Part shown: positions 42,840 to 54,089 of the stretch, piece by piece
How positions within the stretch are numbered: position 1 is the stretch's first letter
Layout of the letters: each line of letters begins with the position of its first letter
From: Anomaloglossus baeobatrachus
Taxonomy: Eukaryota; Chordata; Amphibia; Anura; Aromobatidae
NCBI RefSeq assembly: GCF_048569485.1
Contig: NC_134354.1
Span: 332,951,143-333,015,142 of the forward strand
Length of the DNA: 64,000 nucleotides
Direction of reading: 5' to 3'
Translations under genes and position numbers: made by a program
The notes under the pieces: model-generated
The model's input: only the letters and a program-made list of their open reading frames with translations
What the model was told of the DNA's origin: nothing
Database searches by the model: none

Positions 42840-43035
42840 GGCCGGAGTCACACTTGTGAGAGACTCGCGTGAGTCTCGCATCACTTCACTCAGCACAGCC
42901 GCACACTCCGGACAGGAGTGTGTTGGCCGCTTGTATTGCTATGCAGCTTAGATGCTCCTGTTCGGAGGGTGGCAGGCCATGCTGGGTGATGCGATGCGAG
43001 ACTTGTGCGAGGCTCTCGCAAGTGTGACTACGGCC
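42840..43035. mobile_element. Palindromic Harbinger-like MITE
   Basis: A 196-bp fold-back: GGCCGGAGTCACACTTG on the left and CAAGTGTGACTACGGCC on the right, flanked by TAA at 42837-42839 and 43036-43038. Inner arms (GAGACTCGCGTGAGTCTCGC and GCGATGCGAGACTTGTGC) also pair. It abuts the previous element, so its target site lies exactly at that element's terminus. Confidence 0.8.
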
Positions 43036-43146
43036 TAAAACTGTTTATTTCTTTGTGATGCTTTTTGAATTAATGTCCAATTTGAGCCATTCACTACAAA
43101 AGTACTATGAAGGCCTGTATTTCTTTCTTGAGAAATATATTATTAC

Positions 43147-43650
43147 AGGCAGAGGCGGATTATAATGAGAGCAATCTGGGCTACCGCCCAGGGCCCAAGC
43201 CTCCAGGGGGCCTATGCTCTAAAAAGTAAATTGCCCCCATTATTATCCGCATGAAACATTTAAAAGTTGCTGAGTCATCTGCCTGACCTGCCCCCCGACC
43301 TTCAGCACATTGGCAGGACCAGGGCTGCCGTCAGGGCAATGAGGGGGGCCCGTGTCGCTCAAAGAGAGCTGCCCTCTCTCTTCCTGTTCTGCAATCTGAT
43401 CTATGTGATTGGTGCAGAGCAGGACAGGAAATGTACTAGGCCAGAACGGAGGCTGAGAACGTGAAGGACCTTGCCTGATCACATGACTGGTGAACTGGCA
43501 GGTCCTGTAGCTGTTTACTGCTGCAGCCTCCGTGCAGGTCCCAGTGGCTCCTCTCCTGCTCTGCGCTGATCAGGACCTGCAAGATGGGGTAATGTATAGT
43601 GTGTATAAGGAAATGTGTTTGTTGTAGGGATGTGTGTGTATATGTGCATA
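43147..43650. mobile_element. hAT-like fragments (two nested termini)
   Basis: CAGGCAGAGGCGGATTATAA at 43147 and CAGGGCTGCCGTCAGGGC at 43319 both look like hAT 5' termini. GC-rich sequence follows, then a GTGTGTATA-like stretch (43600-43650) that leads into the CT-rich array. No right ends or transposase were found. Confidence 0.4.
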
Positions 43651-43654
43651 TAGT

Positions 43655-44125
43655 CTGTCTGTCTGTTTCTTTCCCTGGCTGACAGTCTCTTTCCCTGGCT
43701 GGCAGTCTCTTTCCCTTGCTTTCTGTCTCTTTCCCTGGCTGGCTGTCACTTTCGCTGGCTGTCTCTCTTTCCCTGGCTGTCTGTCTCTGTCTCTTTCACT
43801 GGCTGGCTGTCTCTGTCTCTTTCCCTGGCTGGCTGCCTCTGTCTCTTTCCCTAGCTGTCTGTCTCTTTCCCTGTCTGTCTGTCTCTGTCCCTGGCTGGCT
43901 GTCTCTATCTCTGTCCCTAGCTGGCTGTCTCTTTTGCTGGCTGTCTCTTTCCCTTGCTGGCTGTCTTTGTCTCTTTCTCTAGCTGGCTGTCTCTGTCTCC
44001 TTCCCTGGCTGTCTCTGTCTCTTTCCCTGGCTGTCTCTGTCTCTTTCCCTGGATGGCTGTCTCTGTCTCTTTCCCTGGCTGTCATTTCCTTGTCTGTCTG
44101 TGCCTATGTCTATATCTCTATCTCT
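43655..44125. repeat. CT-rich satellite (TCTCTTTCCCTGGCTGTCTG)
   Basis: Irregular tandem array of CTGTCTCTTTCCCTGGCTGG with 16- to 24-base spacing, related in composition to the 44690-46113 array. Open frames on both strands are an effect of the simple composition. Confidence 0.85.
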
Positions 44126-44450
44126 CTATCAGTCTCTCCACCGATATCATATTACCTCACACATAAGCTTCTTATACTAAGAATGTACTTCGTTACAACC
44201 GATCACAGCTCCTATTAATGACATGTGGGTTCCAGCTCCATTGACTTTAATGTACGCAGGTTTTTTGATGAATAACTGTAAAGCGCGTGGTTAAATTTTC
44301 CCGTCAAATCATAGTCTATGTCGTTCCCTGAGTCACAAGAGGCGTCTGTGCAAAATATCGTGATTGTAAATGTGACGGTGCAAATTCCTTTAGCGGAGAC
44401 ACACACACAAACACATACATACATCCACTCATTCAGCTTTATATATTAGA

Positions 44451-44479
44451 CTAGCTGTAGTACCCGGGCATTGCCCGGG
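44451..44479 (-). mobile_element. Candidate Helitron 3' terminus
   Basis: Read on the minus strand: the hairpin CCCGGGCAATGCCCGGG (44479-44463) followed after eight bases (TACTACAG) by CTAG (44454-44451) and then T. A short GC-rich hairpin about ten bases before CTRR, followed by T, is the classical Helitron 3' end. If correct, the CT-rich satellite to the right lies within the element. No 5' TC end and no Rep/helicase are visible. The flanking sequence to the left (44215-44450) also looks like repeat DNA, which weakens the call. Confidence 0.35.
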
Positions 44480-46115
44480 ATACTAACTGTCTCTCTGTCT
44501 CTCTCCCAATCTCTGTCTGTCTCTCTGCCTGTGTCTTTCTTTGTCTGTCTGTGTCCATGTCTCTGTCTGTCTGTTTCTATCTCTCTGTCTGTATTTGTAT
44601 CAGTCTATCTGTCTCCATCTCTGTGTCTGTCTGTCTCTGTCTATCTCTGTGTCTGTCTCTATATATGTTTCTGTCTGTCTCTTTCTCTTCCAGGGCTGTC
44701 TCTTTCCAGGGCTGTCTCTTTCCAGGGCTGTCTCTTTTCCGGACTGTCTCTTTTCCGGACTGTCTCTTTTCCGGACTGTCTCTTTTCCGGACTGTCTCTT
44801 TTCCGGACTGTCTCTTTTCCGGACTGTCTCTTTCCCCGTCTGTCTCTTTCCCCGTCTGTCTCTTTCCCCGTCTGTCTCTTTCCCCGTCTGTCTCTTTCCC
44901 CGTCTGTCTCTTTCCCCGTCTGTCTCTTTCCCCGTCTGTCTCTTTCCCCGTCTGTCTCTTTCCAGGTCTGTCTCTTTCCAGGTCTGTCTCTTTCCAGGGC
45001 TGTCTCTTTTCCCATCTGTCTTGTTGCCCGTCTGTTTTGTTGCCCGTCTGTTTTGTTGCCCGTATGTCTTGTTGCCCGTATGTCTTGTTTCCCGTCTGTC
45101 TCTTTGCCCGTCTGTCTCTTTCTAGGGCTGTCTCTTTCCAGGGCTGTCTCTTTTCCCGTCTGTCTCTTTACCCGTCTGTCTCTTTTCCCGTCTGTCTCTT
45201 TACCCGTCTGTCTCTTTACCCGTCTGTCTCTTTGATCGTCTGCCTCTTTCCCCGTCTGCCTCTTTCCCCGTCTGCCTCTTTCCCCGTCTGCCTCTTTCCC
45301 CGTCTGCCTCTTTCCCCGTCTGCCTCTTTCCCCGTCTGCCTCTTTCCCCGTCTGCCTCTTTCCCCGTCTGCCTCTTTCCCCGTCTGCCTCTTTCCCCGTC
45401 TGCCTCTTTCCCCGTCTGCCTCTTTCCCCGTCTGCCTCTTTCCCCGTCTGCCTCTTTCCCCGTCTGCCTCTTTCCCCGTCTGCCTCTTTCCCCGTCTGCC
45501 TCTTTCCCCGTCTGCCTCTTTCCCCGTCTGCCTCTTTCCCCGTCTGCCTCTTTCCCCGTCTGCCTCTTTCCCCGTCTGCCTCTTTCCCCGTCTGCCTCTT
45601 TCCCCGTCTGCCTCCTTCCCCGTCTGCCTCCTTCCCCGTCTGCCTCCTTCCCCGTCTGCCTCCTTCCCCGTCTGCCTCTTTCCAGGGCTGTGTCTTTCCC
45701 CGTCTGTCTCTTTCCCCGTCTGTCTCTTTCCCCGTCTGTCTCTTTGCCCGGCTGTCTCTTTACAGGGCTGTCTCTTTCCAGGTCTGTCTTTTTCCCCGTC
45801 TGTCTCTTTCCCCGTCTGTCTCTTTCCCCATCTGTCTCTTTCCCCGCCTTTCTCTTTCCCCGTGTGTCTTTTTCCAGGTCTGTCTCTTTCCAGGTCTGTC
45901 TCTTTGCCCATCTATCTCTTTGCCCGTAGGTCTTTGCCCGTCTGTCTTTTTCCAAGGCTGTCTTTTTCTAAGGCTGTCTCTTTCCAGGTATGTCTCTTTT
46001 CAGGTCTCTCTCTTTCCAGGTCTGTCTCTTTCCAGGTCTGTCTCTTTCCAGGTCTGTCTCTTTCCAGGTCTGTCTCTTTCCAGGTCTGTCTCTTTCCAGG
46101 TCTGTCTCTTTCTGC
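44480..46115. repeat. 16-bp CT-rich satellite with sub-blocks
   Basis: After a lead-in of TCTGTCTC repeats (44480-44690), the array has a strict 16-bp period. Successive homogeneous blocks differ at two or three positions: GGACTGTCTCTTTTCC (about 44730-44830), CCCGTCTGTCTCTTTC (44835-44955), a mixed block with TTGTTGCC (45010-45090), CCCGTCTGCCTCTTTC (about 45235-45670, over 25 copies), and CAGGTCTGTCTCTTTC at the end. Sixteen is not a multiple of three, so all frames cycle through the same codons. With no stop codon in the unit it gives a spurious 533-codon frame. Confidence 0.95.
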
Positions 46116-46747
46116 ATTGCAATTTTTCTTTCTACAAAAAGAGAATAGATGATTCAGGACATTAAATATCATAAAAACAGAATGCCATAAATCAGCCACA
46201 TACCTTTAACTAAATTATCATAATTATTAATAAACTAGATTATTATTAAATATTATTATAACTAACGCAACACAACCTCTGGATATAGAGACGTCCATAT
46301 TTGCAAAATTGAGGACATTATCAGCGAATTGTCGGCATCTCTGTGATACTATATACTATAACTTTTTTATGTCCATGGAAGGAGAGAAAACTAGAGCAAA
46401 TAAATACTGGCCATCTGGGAACAACTGTATGAAATACAAATTAATTTTCCAAGCAAATCACCATAAAATGCTGATTTGCCATAGAAATCCATCTGATTAA
46501 ACAGACTTCTATGCTCCAGTATCTATCAATAAATTTAAACATGTCCACACTTAATTTTATTTCTTTGGGATAAAATTAGTAAAATAAAAAACAATTTTCA
46601 ATTACGTTTTTTAGTATAATTTACAATGAATTGCTAAATATAGGGAAAAGTCCTTTTTTATGACCATATTTGGGCTACTCCTTCACAGCTGGCTTACAAT
46701 AGAATTGGAAGAAACAGGGCATTTAATATGCAAAGTGCTCACCCTAA
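46116..46747. other. Unassigned AT-rich sequence
   Basis: No terminal repeats, tandem arrays or coding signal recognised. Possibly unique host intergenic DNA. Confidence 0.3.
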
Positions 46748-47483
46748 AGCTGGGTTCACACTAAACGACAGCGACAACGACGTCGCTGTTACGTCACCAT
46801 TTTCGGTGACGTAACAGCGACCTTGTAAGTCGCTGTTATGATCGCTGCTTAGCTGTCAAACACAGCAGAAGCAGCGATCATAACGTCGCTTTGCTACATG
46901 TTCAGAGAGCAGGGAACCACGCTTAGCGCTGGCTCCTTGCTCTCCTACAGTACACATCGGGTTAATTAACCCGATGTGTGCTGCAGCTACATGTCACAGT
47001 TCAGAGAGCAGGGAGCCGCGCGCACTGCTTAGCGCTGGCTCCTTGCTCTCCTTGCTACAGTATACATCGGGTTAATTACCCGATGTGTACTGTAGCCACA
47101 TGTCACAGTGCAGGAGCCGGCACTGGCAGCAAGAGCGGAGGCTGGTAACCAGCGTAAACATCGGGTAACCAGGGAAAGGTCTTCCCTTGGTTACCCGATG
47201 TTTACGCTGGTTACAGCTTACCGCAGCTGCCAGTGCCGGCTCCTGCTCGCTTCATTTCGTCGCTCTCTCGCTGTCACACACAGCGATGTGTGTGTCACAG
47301 CGGGAGAGTGACGACCAAAAAATGAAGCTGGACATTCAGCAACGACCGGCGACCTCACAGCAGGGGCCAGGTCGTTGCTGGATGTCACACACAGCGACAG
47401 CGACGGGACGTCGCTGCAACGTCACAGAAAATGGTGACGTATCATCGACGTCGTTGTCGTTGTCGCTGTGTGTGACACCAGCT
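46748..47483. mobile_element. Harbinger-like CGAC-rich MITE
   Basis: Ends AGCTGGGTTCACAC and GTGTGACACCAGCT. Flanks are TAA (46745-46747) and TTA (47484-47486), both TWA but not identical. Internally almost co-linear with 29452-30589: the hairpin CGGGTTAATTAACCCG, GGTTACCCGATGTTTAC arms, and CAGCAACGACCGGCGACCTC. It lacks the nested block found in that copy. Confidence 0.75.
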
Positions 47484-47705
47484 TTACATTGTCCCACTCA
47501 CCCATTATCCATTCACAGACAAAAATTTAGGCCATCCTGGAAACATGAGCCCAGGGTCAAGCATGTACTGTAAAAAGCTGGGAGGCACAAAACAAAGCTG
47601 TTCCCATGTGGGGACCTGCCTATGCTGGTTGTGATCCACAATTATTTTCTCCTTCTCCCAAGGAAACAGAAGGCAACTTTAGACTGGAATGTTTAGGTAT
47701 TTCTG
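47484..47705. other. Unassigned short spacer
   Basis: No recognised feature between two MITEs. Confidence 0.3.
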
Positions 47706-47708
47706 TTA

Positions 47709-48292
47709 CGGGTGCTTTACACGCTGCGACATCGCTAACGATATATCGTCGGGGTCACATCGTTAGTGACGCACATCCGGTGCCGTTAACGACATCGCAG
47801 CGTGTGACACCAAGGAGCGACGATCAACGATCGCAAAAACGTCAAAAATCGTTGACACGTCGCTCCTTTTCATAATATCACTGGTGGTGCATGCCGCTGG
47901 TTGTTCGTCGTTCCTGCCACGTCACACATCGCTATGTGTGACACCGCAGGAACGACAAACATCTTCTTACCTGCGTCCACCGGCAATGAGGAAGGAAGGA
48001 GGTGGGCGGGATGTTCCGGCCGCTCATCTCCGCCCCTCCTCTGCTATTGGGCGGCCGCATAGTGACACCGCAGTGATGTTGCTATGACGCCGAATGCACC
48101 TCCCCCTTGAAGGAGAGATTGTTCGGCAGTCACAGCGACGTCTCTGAAAAGGTATGTGCGTGTGACGCTGCCATAGCGATATTGTTCACTACGGCAGCGA
48201 TCACCAAATGTCGCACGAACGACGGAGGCGGGTGCTATCGCTCGCAACATCGCTAGCAATCGCTAGCGATGTCGCAGCGTGTAAAGCACCCT
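47709..48292. mobile_element. Harbinger-like MITE with GGGTGCTTTACACG ends
   Basis: Left GGGTGCTTTACACGCTGCGA and right TCGCAGCGTGTAAAGCACCC are a 20-base perfect inverted pair, extending inward through CATCGCTA. It is flanked by TTA (47706-47708, 48293-48295). 584 bp, CGAT/CGAC-rich, with no coding content. Confidence 0.85.
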
Positions 48293-48951
48293 TTACTTCT
48301 CCCTTTTTATTTCATAACTGTGCATGGACTATCGGGTGTGATTTCCCCCCCCCCCCTCTTTTTTTTTTAGCTTATAATAGAGGTTGAGTGCAGTACTGAG
48401 ATAAAGTAACCCTTGCAGGCACACCCCATGTCATGTATAGAGAAGTGTGAATGTGACATTGTCCTCTTAATTTTGAGCCCCTATAATGAGGAGGTTTTGT
48501 AGAAAAATGGTTTGAATTCCTAAATGTTTCAATGGATATTATTGTTCACTCCCTTTAATTAAACCTGAAAGTCTGCACTACAAATACATCTCAGTTGTTT
48601 CATTTTTAATAAAACATAGTGGCATACAGAGCCCAAATCACAAAGATTCAATCACTGTCCAAATATTTCTGGACTTTACTGCAGCTGTACTAGAGAAGCT
48701 ATGAATTGGAGTATTCGGTGACTTTTTGTAATGGTCCTATCCATTAGAATGGGGCTCACTGAAAACCAAATTCTTGCTGCCAAAACAATCCCATTCCATT
48801 GAACGGAATTGATTTTGTTACAGAAATTTTATAAAAAATCTACTCTGTAAGATCCCCTTATGTGGTCGGTAAATAGAAAATACAATTTTTCATTATAGAA
48901 GGCCTCAATGTTTACTTATGAGTGTGGGTTCTATCTGATATGTGGTGATTG
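48293..48951. other. Mostly unassigned; contains a Tc1-type end (48545-48680)
   Basis: The stretch AAACCTGAAAGTCTGCACTA to CTGTCCAAATATTTCTGGAC (48565-48675) resembles the terminal untranslated segment of a fish or frog Tc1-like element. No transposase is present. The rest has a C-run and AT-rich sequence without identifiable features. Confidence 0.4.
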
Positions 48952-49935
48952 TGTAGGCTATGGGGTACTCGGTCCTGGGTGGTTTATTGCTGGGATAGGT
49001 CACTGGGTGGCCATTGCCTGGTTTCGTGACCCTGGGGGTCGCTTTAAAAAGGGGTTATTTACAGGGGAGATGTAATAAAAGTTTTGTCGTGACGCCTCTT
49101 GCAGGTTGTGGCTATTTAAGTAGAGCCGCCGCTGCACAGTTCTCACTACTGGGGCTGGTGTTGGTGGCAGCATGGATGTTGGGCCCTCTGCAAGTAGGGC
49201 CAGGCCCCAGGGGATAGATGATGTTGTTGGGCACGGAAAGAAGGTAGGCCACACAAGGAATTGCAGTGTAACTGGTTTCTTTACTCACAGCGTTGTTATG
49301 GCTGGCAACCCAATGAAGGCTGGTCTTCACCACTGGTCCCCTTAGTTCCAGTGAAGGTGTGATGACCTGGTTGCTGTCTTCCCCTGCCCCTGTCTCTGGT
49401 TGATGGGTTCCCATGGCTTGGAGCATCTGGGGGTCCCCTCCTGGTTGTCTTTCAGTCTTAGTCCGTATGACAGGTAGCTTGAACCCTGTGGGATTGGTTT
49501 TTCTGATCCTGTTCCCCTGTCCCCACACCATGCAGATTTTATCAGGTCTGCTTAGAGCTTTTGCCTGACCTAGGGCTCTGTACCACGTTGGTGCTTCCGG
49601 GAGTACTCCACCGGCAATCACACGCCTGGGCCCTCAGGTCACAGTTACACTCTCCTGTCAGTATGGTTACATCCGTCTCCTTTTACTTCCACTTACTGAC
49701 TGTCTGACCCCTCCTCCGTGGTTGTCCTCTAGTGGACTGGATCAGTTTCACCACTAGGTGACCATCCATTGGGTCCAACCCTAGCCTGTCACCAGTCTTT
49801 GGGATGGGAAAAACAAGGATTAGAATGAATGTCTTGGTGTTACCGGCACTGGTCTTCTGGGTCCCTGGGGTAGGCCCTGAATCCCTGGATAGGATGCTAT
49901 TCCCTGTAGCTCCTGATGGCTTCAGGGACGCTACA
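48952..49935 (-). mobile_element. Solo LTR, family A, minus strand
   Basis: On the minus strand it starts TGTAGCGTCCCTGAAGCC (49935) and ends ATAGCCTACA (48952). It is flanked by attg (48948-48951, 49936-49939). Hallmarks shared with 20274-21311: AGGGACCCAGAAGACCAGTG-like sequence and GGCGTCACGACAAAAC. 984 bp. Confidence 0.8.
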
Positions 49936-49939
49936 ATTG

Positions 49940-50355
49940 CATGGCTCAACCCATAAGCAATAGCTCCTATTGGCTAGTGATTAGCTCTAAATAGCTCCAA
50001 GTGGGGATTTTTTCATTCGTACCTTTGGCACTCCATATTGTATCAAAGTCTAAGCTCGTTAAAGCATCCACTGGAATTCTGCATTGATCAAATAACAAGA
50101 AGAGATTTTTATTCACTTGACGTAAATAAATGATTTTAGTGCATAACATCAAGCAGTGATATTGACACCCATGCAGAATTGATACAGATAGTACATAAAA
50201 GCAAATATTTACTTTTCTTTGCATACAATTTGAAAGCTTTGTTGAAACCCTGGTTCTTCTTGGCTGGAAGTTCTTCCTATATTTTTTCAATATCTTCTTT
50301 TTCCCTCAAGATCTTCATATTATTTGCTTCCATTCAGACAACTACAGATAAAATA
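49940..50355. other. Unassigned non-coding sequence
   Basis: No recognised repeat ends or coding content. Confidence 0.3.
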
Positions 50356-50357
50356 TA

Positions 50358-50560
50358 CAGTTGAAACCAGAAGTTTACATACATTATCTACAAAGACACA
50401 TCTGCAGGTTTTTCTCACTATCTGACATGAAAGCAGAATAAACTTTTCCCGTTTTAGGTCAATTACGATTACCAAAATTATTTATATTTGCCAAATGCCA
50501 GAATAATGGGGGAGAGAATGTTTTAAGGCATTTTTATTACTTTTTGCAAATACAAAAGTT
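50358..50560 (+). mobile_element. Tc1-like 5' terminal fragment
   Basis: Starts after TA with CAGTTGAAACCAGAAGTTTA, then ACATAC, followed by TTTTCCCGTTTTAGGTCAAT and GCCAGAATAATGGGGGAGAG. This is very close to the left end of Sleeping Beauty-type Tc1 elements (CAGTTGAAGTCGGAAGTTTA). The element is truncated: no transposase follows. Confidence 0.75.
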
Positions 50561-50636
50561 CTGGCATGACAGCAATGCAGTTAAAAAACCTCCTCGGGGG
50601 GAGACCTCTCACCAGGTGATTAATAAAAAACATTGA

Positions 50637-51747
50637 GGCTATGTTCACACACTGCGTTTTTGGTCCGTTTTTGCTGCAGAAATTTCTTGAGAAATTCTTG
50701 TAATCTTTCTGCAGACATTTCCCGGCAAAACCAATGGCAAAAAATATTAGCTGTGTGCACACTGCGTTTTTTTCTTAAGAAAATTCTTTCAGTAGATTTT
50801 CTTAAGAAAAAGAATGTGCAGGTCACTTCTTTTCTGCAGCTAACTGCGTTATTTCACTCCATTGACTGTAATGTAATCATGAAATAGCGCAGGAATAACG
50901 CAGGTAGCAAGTGATGTGCGTTATTCCTGTGTTATTCCTGCGTTATACTTGCATTATTCCCACGCTATTTCGTGTTTTCGGGACATAGTGTACATCCCTG
51001 CCCTGTGTTTTGCAGGGAAGTGATGTCACTAGGACAGGAAGAGGAAGAAGAAGGAAGAAGAAGAAGAAGAAGAAGAGAAAAAAAAGCGTGTGCTCCACTG
51101 TATTTTTACCATCAAGCCGAGGTAAACACACAGTGGCGGCCCGGTATTCTCAGGCTGGGGAGGGCGAGGGCCAGGGTTAATGCCCCCTCCCTCCCGCAGC
51201 CGAGAATATCAGCCCGCAGCTGCCCCGGCACTGTCGCATCCATTATGCGGCAGTCCCGGCGTGTTACCGGCTCTTCCTGTTGCCGTGATGCGTTGGCAAT
51301 CAGGGTAATATGGAGTTAACGGTAACCAATAGCTGCCGCTAAGTCCAAGAATAGTAATGGCAGTGTCTATGACACGCCGTCACTAATCTGTAAGTGAAAG
51401 TAAAGAAACACACACCGAAAAATCCTTTATTTTGAATAAAAGACAAAAAGCCCCCTCTTTCTCCACTGCATTAAACCCCCTAAAACACACAGCTCCGACG
51501 TAATCCACAGCAATGTCCCGCGGCGCTTCCAGCCCTGCTACAGCCGCGTCTGACAGTTCTCCACGCAGCCTTGTTCAGGGAGCGAGTGCTGAATGCGGCT
51601 CCTGAGCGAGGTGCAGAGGTGACTCCAGGACATTTCTCACGGCCGCTATATCTATATATCTATCTATCTATTTATTTATCTATCTCTTATCTATCTATAC
51701 CCCTAAATATCTATCTATTATCTATCTATCTATTATCTATCTTTCTA

Positions 51748-51781
<34 letters not shown>

Positions 51782-51994
51782 ACCCCTAAATATCTATCTA
51801 TTATCTATTTATATCTATCAACTATTATCTATCTATCTATACCCCTAAATATCTATCTATTATCTAGTTATATCTATCTATCTATTATCTACCTTTCTAT
51901 ATTATCTATCTGTCTATCTATCTATCTATCCCTCTATTATCTAACTATCTATTCCCCTAAATATCTATTATCTATCAGTCCATCTATCTATCCC

Positions 51995-52027
<33 letters not shown>

Positions 52028-52307
52028 AATCCATCTATCTATCCCTTTATCTATCTATCTATCATCTATCTATCTCTGTATTATCTATCTATTTTTTTTT
52101 TCATTTTCAACGTGCTTTATTGCTGTAAAGGCATTAAAAAACGCAGGGACCAACCTGAAAAAAACCGCACCAAAAAACACACCAAAAACGCACCTGCGTT
52201 ATTGGTGCGTTTTTTTAATGCAGGTGCGCTAATCCTTCACTCTCAAGAAATTTCTTAAGACATTTCTTAAGAAAAATCATTTTTCTAGTGTGAACAATGA
52301 CATAGCC
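50637..52307. mobile_element. GGCTATG-ended MITE-like element with microsatellite core
   Basis: Ends GGCTATGTTCACACACTGCG and ...TGTGAACAATGACATAGCC are inverted. Inner arms also pair (CTTAAGAAA motifs on both sides; TGCGTTTTTTT and AAAAAACGCA). The flanks (tga left, taa right) are an imperfect TWA. The centre includes a GAAGAA stretch (51025-51075) and the TATC microsatellite. At 1.67 kb it probably carries nested DNA around 51100-51640. Confidence 0.55.
51640..52095. repeat. TATC/CTAT tetranucleotide microsatellite
   Basis: Long tract of TATC units interrupted by TATTATC and by a recurring ACCCCTAAATATC module, giving a loose higher-order pattern. Confidence 0.9.
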
Positions 52308-52439
52308 TAACTCTTAACATGACAAACATTTTTCTCTCAATGCACAGAAAAAAATAAATTAACAAAACCATTAGCACCATTAGTTTTTACAAAATTACAA
52401 AAAAATGTATAGCGCTAATATTGCAAAATCAATTCTGTT

Positions 52440-53690
52440 CTATTTAATCCTTTAGGATGTGAGGTTTCTAACATAAGGATCCAATATGCCTCACGCTTAC
52501 ATAAGGCCCATTTTCAATCTCCACCTCTCCTTGTGGAGGATTTTTTTCCAGAGCAAAAAATGTGAAGCTATCCAAATTTCCTCCATGCTTACTCAAAAAA
52601 TGTTTCGATACATTAGATGGATTTGGTGCTTCATAATTTAAAGAGTCCCATAGATGTTCCCCTATCCTCTGTCTTAATCTTCTTGTTATACAGCCCAAAT
52701 ATCTAAGTTTACAAATTGTATAATTAATGCAATATACCACAATTAAAGGGAACCTGTCAGGTGCAATATGCACCCAAAACCACAAGCAGTTCTGGGTGCA
52801 TATTGCTAATCCCTGCCTATCAGTCCCAGCATCTATTAGCATACATAAAGAGATCTTTAGAAAAAGTATTTCTAACGATCCTTTATGTTATGCTAATGAG
52901 CGAGGTGACTAGTCGCAAGGGCGTTCGTTCCTGCGCTCATTCTGCCCAGCATGCCCACATGGATGTACTAACATGCAATTCAATGCAGTGTCATGAGCGG
53001 TGATGCGCGTACCTGTGTATGCTGTCACCGCTGATCAGAATGCCTGGCCCTTCCGGTCATGTGCACTAGGAAGCCGAGTGTACGCTTCCTTGGCTTCAGA
53101 GTGGTCTAGTGTGCATGACCTCAAGTGCTGGGGAATGCACACTCAGCCTAAAGCCAGAGTCATCAGCAGTGACAACGGACACAGGTACGCGTATCACCGC
53201 TGATAACGCTGCATTGAATAGCATGTGGGCATGCTAACATGCTAAGAGGGTGGAATGAGCTCGGGAACTAACGCCCTTGTGACTAGTTCCCTCATTCATT
53301 AGCATACAGTACAAGATCTTCAGAAATACTTTTTCTAAAGATTTATTTATCTTTGCTAGTGTATACAGGGACAGTTAGGCAGGGATTAGCAATATGCAAT
53401 TAGAACTGCTCGTGGTTCTGGGTGCATATTGGAACTGACAGGTTCACTTTAATGAATTATTTAATACTATAGTTTTGTTCATCAATTTTATCCGTTTTTC
53501 TTACATATTTGCATGAACCGCATTTATCAACTTTGCATTTGTGAAACCCGACAGGTGTAAGCCAGGTTCTATTAGCGTTCTGTGATTATTCACACACCAA
53601 ACTTGGAGCTAGAATACCTGATAAAGTAGGGGACCTTTTAGTAGAAAAAAAAACATCCTTTTCCTCTAAAATTCTCCAACAAAACAATAT
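52440..53690 (-). mobile_element. Second Penelope-like element, fragment with GIY-YIG domain
   Basis: Minus strand: the upstream part (53690-53453) reads VGFHKCKVDKCGSCKYV, the Cys-rich linker. The downstream part (52745-52440) reads VVYCINYTICKLRYLGCITR, then RLRQRIGEHLWDS, the GIY-YIG nuclease. The order matches the intact element at 32534. A TTAA-targeting MITE splits the two. At least one in-frame stop is visible and the RT part is missing, so this is a dead fragment of a different, diverged lineage. Confidence 0.8.
52747..53448. mobile_element. TTAA-targeting MITE (AGGGAACCTGTCA ends)
   Basis: Left AGGGAACCTGTCAGGTGCAA and right ...ACTGACAGGTTCACT are inverted, flanked by TTAA (52743-52746, 53449-53452). 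Long inner inverted arms (GGTGCATATTGCTAATCCCTG and mirror) and a middle with mirrored ATTAGCATAC segments. TTAA targets are used by piggyBac and Kolobok. No transposase. Confidence 0.8.
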
Positions 53691-53880
53691 TATTATTATT
53701 ATTTATTTATAGAGCACCATTGATTCCATGGTGCTGTACATGAGAAGGGGGTTACATACAAAATACATATACAAGTTACAGTAGACAGACTAGTACAGAG
53801 GGAAGAGGGCCCTGCCCTTGCGGGCTTACATTCTATAGGATTATGGGGAGGAGACAGTAGGTGGGGTGTAGGTGAGGCGG
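53690..53880 (-). mobile_element. Short LINE/SINE-like 3' end with ATT tail
   Basis: A run of TATTATTATTATTATT (53690-53710) followed by TAGAGCACCATTGATTCCAT and GGGCCCTGCCCTTGCGGGCT. Read on the minus strand this is a body ending in an AAT-repeat tail, as in L2/CR1-mobilised elements. Family assignment is from general knowledge and tentative. Confidence 0.4.
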
Positions 53881-54008
53881 CAGCTCCGCACGGTGGTGGG
53901 GAGGCAGCTCCGCACGGTGGTGGGGCGGCAGCTCCGCACGGTGGTGGGGCGGCAGCTCCGCACGGTGGTGGGGCGGCAGCTCCGCACGGTGGTGGGGCGG
54001 CAGGTCCG
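53877..54008. repeat. 24-bp minisatellite
   Basis: Five to six near-identical copies of GGCAGCTCCGCACGGTGGTG plus GGGC. The first unit has a GA change. The 24-bp period keeps frames open on both strands; it is not a gene. Confidence 0.9.
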
Positions 54009-54089
54009 CAATATTGGTAAATGCCTTTTAATTATGTTAGAAATCTTATCAAACTCTTTACTATAGGTGGTCACAAAAATAGGTTTTTT

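Noticed and set aside
44551-46152. 533-codon open frame and long opposite-strand frames in the CT-rich region
   Set aside because: The unit is 16 bp, has no stop in any frame and cycles through all three frames. The protein is a repeat of Ser/Phe/Pro/Leu strings (Lys/Glu/Arg on the other strand). This is satellite, not a gene.
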